This document shows positions 5,990-6,536 of a DNA stretch of 6,536 nt, piece by piece. This DNA is from Sphingobacterium thalpophilum (GTDB lineage Bacteria > Bacteroidota > Bacteroidia > Flavobacteriales > Flavobacteriaceae), in NCBI GenBank assembly GCA_943325255.2, contig CALPOS020000123.1:1-6536 (forward strand), read 5' to 3'. Positions within the stretch are counted from its first letter, which is position 1; every line of letters starts with the position of its first letter. Position numbers and translations under genes: made by a program. Below the pieces are notes generated by a model. It searched no databases. It was not told the DNA's origin and saw only the letters and a program-made list of their open reading frames with translations.

Positions 5990-6536
5990 ATGAAAAATAT
6001 TATATTGAAATCCTATATACTAACGTCGATTTGTTTCGGACTACTAGTGGGATGTGCTAACAGTGATTATTATGCGGCACCTGAGTCTAGTTTGACAACT
6101 TATGAGTTGACACCAACAACCACGGTTGCGGCAGTAGATGCAGCAGCAACTGCTAACCCTACTGTATTTAGTGAAGAGGCCATCATTGAAGCGTATGTAA
6201 CTTCTAGCGATGAAAAAGGAACATTTTATAAATCAATTTCATTTCAATCCATTCCAACTGACGGAACAGATCCGATTGGATTTAGTGTGCCTTTAAATGT
6301 AACTACTCTTTACGCAAAGGGTTTTACTCCTGGTAGAAAAGTATATATTAGCCTAAAAGGACTATATCGTGCGGAAGTATTCGGTTCGTTACAAATTGGA
6401 GCTTTATTTGAAGGAACCATCGGGAGAATTTCAGAATTTCAATGGAAAAACCATTTATTCCCATCTGCAACGATAGTTAATGAAAATGATTTTGTTAGGA
6501 CTTTAAGTTTAGCCGATGCTTATAATGATGACAATC
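5990..6536 (+). CDS. DUF5689 domain lipoprotein, N-terminal part
   Basis: ATG at 5990 follows the previous stop by 7 bp, and the frame is open to the right edge (182 complete codons), so the C-terminus is missing. The signal MKNIILKSYILTSICFGLLVG precedes Cys22, a good lipobox (LLVGC), predicting a lipid-anchored protein at the outer membrane. Residues about 60-150 carry the DUF5689 pattern: EEAIIEAYVTSSDEKGTFYKS, then YAKGFTPGRKVYISLKGLYR, then GALFEGTIGRI. The alternating strands with a GxFYKSI turn look OB-fold-like to me, which is an inference. Full-length relatives are often around 400 residues or more and can add a choice-of-anchor J domain, which cannot be checked here. As the third gene of the receptor operon it is probably a cell-surface accessory protein. 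Confidence 0.85.
   Translation, partial: MKNIILKSYILTSICFGLLVGCANSDYYAAPESSLTTYELTPTTTVAAVDAAATANPTVFSEEAIIEAYVTSSDEKGTFYKSISFQSIPTDGTDPIGFSVPLNVTTLYAKGFTPGRKVYISLKGLYRAEVFGSLQIGALFEGTIGRISEFQWKNHLFPSATIVNENDFVRTLSLADAYNDDN

Overview
The window most likely comes from a chromosome of the Bacteroidota, family Flavobacteriaceae (Flavobacterium or a close relative). The DNA is AT-rich, and start codons lack strong Shine-Dalgarno sequences. Candidate promoters carry the Bacteroidota -7 box TAnnTTTG. Exported proteins have flavobacterial signal peptides ending in ..AQ or ..SQQ. The gene families present (DUF5689, choice-of-anchor J lipoprotein, TonB-dependent receptor with a CarboxypepD_reg domain) are typical of this group.

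Left part (1-1290), all on the minus strand. The first 143 residues of an antiquitin-type (ALDH7) aldehyde dehydrogenase run off the left edge. Upstream of it is an intergenic stretch (430-685) with a candidate promoter and a structured repeat that ends in a rho-independent terminator. Next comes a complete 3-hydroxyanthranilate 3,4-dioxygenase of the kynurenine pathway, preceded by another clear terminator (1254-1281) that closes the next gene. These two catabolic genes therefore look like separate short transcription units.

Right part (1291-6536). An exported endonuclease/exonuclease/phosphatase (EEP) family protein on the minus strand diverges from a plus-strand operon. The operon holds a 936-aa TonB-dependent outer-membrane receptor, a 208-aa choice-of-anchor J lipoprotein (10 bp gap) and a DUF5689 lipoprotein (7 bp gap, cut by the right edge). 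The 137-bp divergent spacer is unusually ordered. It has back-to-back -7 boxes, a perfect 16-bp palindrome between them, and an inverted repeat at each predicted transcription start.

Taken together, the right part looks like a nutrient-acquisition locus: a secreted phosphodiesterase or nuclease, surface-exposed lipoproteins that may bind a ligand, and a TonB-driven receptor, without a SusD partner in view. A nucleic-acid or other phosphodiester substrate is the simplest hypothesis, but it is inferred from gene neighbourhood and domain type only. This locus is the best candidate in the window for an under-described system.
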